Assembly: GCF_000233715.2 (NCBI RefSeq)
Contig: NC_021184.1
Location: 2,070,001-2,134,000, forward strand
Length of the DNA stretch: 64,000 nucleotides
From: Desulfoscipio gibsoniae DSM 7213
Lineage (GTDB): Bacteria; Bacillota; Desulfotomaculia; Desulfotomaculales; Desulfallaceae
Direction of reading: 5' to 3'
Positions 63,155 to 64,000 of the stretch are shown piece by piece. The notes below the pieces were generated by a model. That model was given only the letters and a program-made list of their open reading frames with translations. It searched no databases and was not told where the DNA came from. A program made the position numbers and the translations under genes. How positions within the stretch are numbered: position 1 is the stretch's first letter; every line of letters begins with the position of its first letter.

Positions 63155-64000
63155 TTAAACCTTACAATTTTGTAAGTTTGGCAAATGCACAGTGAATTTT
63201 GTTCCCTTTTCAATTGTACTTTCTACGGATATAAACCCGCCATGCATTTCAATAATTGTTTTCGCCAAACTAAGCCCTATGCCGGTACCTTGCTTGTTTT
63301 GCGAAAACCTACTTCTGTAAAATCTTTTAAATATATGATTGATATCATCAGGGTGAATACCTTCCCCATTATCTTCGAAAGTTATTTTTATGATCAATGG
63401 CGTTTCTTCAATTAGGACACTGATGTGGTTCCCTGCCCTTGTATGTTCCACAGCGTTTTTAAATAAATTACTCAGGGCTTCCAACATCCATTCCCTGTCG
63501 CAGAGATATGCCACCTTACAGTCCGATTTTACCGCCCAGGTTTTTTGTTCTTTGGACAGCCTGGTTTCAAAACTTTCCGCCACCTGTTTTATAATATCAT
63601 TTAAAATATGGTTACTTTTATTAAGCTCAATGATCCCTGCATCCAATTTGGCCATCTTTAAAAGGTTGGCTATCAGGGTTTGCATACGTTCAAGTTCTTT
63701 TTCGCTTTTATCTAAAAACTTTACTATCACGTCATTATCTGTATTTTCATTTCTCATGATATCAGTATACATAGTAAGGGCAGACAGGGGAGTTTTTAGC
63801 TGATGAGACACATTAGTTAAAATATCCTTTAAAAAAACCCTGTTTTGTTTTTCTTTTTCGATATGGGTATAGAGTGATGCAGTCAATAAATTAATTGATG
63901 CCGCCAATTTAGACAAATTTCCTTCTTCATTATCGTCAAGCCTGGTGGAAATTTCGCCATTCATTATTTTGCTGATGTCATTGTTATACTGATCTATTTT
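63155..64000 (-). CDS. Sensor histidine kinase, 5' end outside the window
   Basis: The visible 281 codons start within a HAMP-like linker; the frame remains open through base 64000, so an apparent ATG at 63964 is not the true start. HisKA with NVSHQLKTPLSAL (His about 51 counted from that ATG), N-box LFKNAVEHT, G1 DNGEGIHPDD and G2 GTGIGLSLAKTIIEMHGG. Membrane sensor part is missing. 70 bases upstream of the ABC ATPase; likely regulates it together with a response regulator encoded beyond the edge. Confidence 0.9.
   Translation of the reverse strand, partial: KIDQYNNDISKIMNGEISTRLDDNEEGNLSKLAASINLLTASLYTHIEKEKQNRVFLKDILTNVSHQLKTPLSALTMYTDIMRNENTDNDVIVKFLDKSEKELERMQTLIANLLKMAKLDAGIIELNKSNHILNDIIKQVAESFETRLSKEQKTWAVKSDCKVAYLCDREWMLEALSNLFKNAVEHTRAGNHISVLIEETPLIIKITFEDNGEGIHPDDINHIFKRFYRSRFSQNKQGTGIGLSLAKTIIEMHGGFISVESTIEKGTKFTVHLPNLQNCKV

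Overview
The window (about 48-50 % GC by eye) looks like the chromosome of an anaerobic, spore-former-type Firmicute of the Peptococcaceae (Desulfotomaculum/Desulfoscipio/Pelotomaculum relatives). The reasons are a Wood-Ljungdahl acs cluster of the Moorella type, HdrA/MvhD-coupled methylene-tetrahydrofolate reductase, a FlxABCD-type module, siroheme-dependent (Ahb) heme synthesis, Rex, and selenocysteine use with its own tRNA-Sec. Almost every gene up to about 56 kb is on the minus strand. The long plus-strand frames opposite them are shadows.

Layout. 0-4 kb: cobalamin genes cbiD-cbiE (running off the left edge), a DnaD/DnaC-type replication pair and a YbjQ-family gene. 4.2-26 kb: three related electron-transfer operons. 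Two tandem units, each hdrA-mvhD-metV-metF, have nearly identical mvhD-metV-metF parts but strongly diverged hdrA genes. The right-hand unit also starts with an hdrCB/hdrD-like gene. The third unit is hdrA-flxD-flxC-flxB-flxA. 26-35.5 kb: cooC-acsA-acsB-acsC-cooC-acsD-acsE, the carbonyl branch. Together these genes convert methylene-THF to methyl-THF, pass the methyl group to the corrinoid protein and make acetyl-CoA (or run in reverse), with Hdr/Flx complexes linking ferredoxin, NAD(P)H and thiol/disulfide pools.

35.7-39.3 kb: a degenerate alkaline-phosphatase-fold protein, several large hairpins, six tRNAs, a small ferredoxin and short dispersed palindromes. 39.3-43 kb: a VWA/MoxR-type pair with an unrecognised gene between them. 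43-55 kb: YjbQ, Rex and a complete glutamyl-tRNA-to-heme set through siroheme (hemA, hemL, hemB, hemC, cobA-hemD, sirC, ahbA, ahbB, ahbC, ahbD) but no dedicated ferrochelatase, then a polyprenyl diphosphate synthase. 55.97 kb: tRNA-Sec (selC). 56.1-57.8 kb: an AT-rich graveyard of truncated genes (integrase N-terminus, dUTPase C-terminus, membrane-protein fragment) beside selC. 57.8-64 kb: a secreted protein with four 90-residue repeats, a small membrane protein, and an ABC exporter with a histidine kinase that runs off the right edge.

Main discovery: all three mvhD/flxD genes contain an in-frame UGA that is best read as selenocysteine, but at two different cluster-ligand positions (the first in the two mvhD copies, the second in flxD). 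Plain ORF calling truncates two of them and splits the third. The two tandem hdrA paralogues also differ exactly at the nucleotide-specificity motif of their inserted GltD-like domain, suggesting parallel NADH- and NADPH-linked versions of the same methylene-THF reductase complex.
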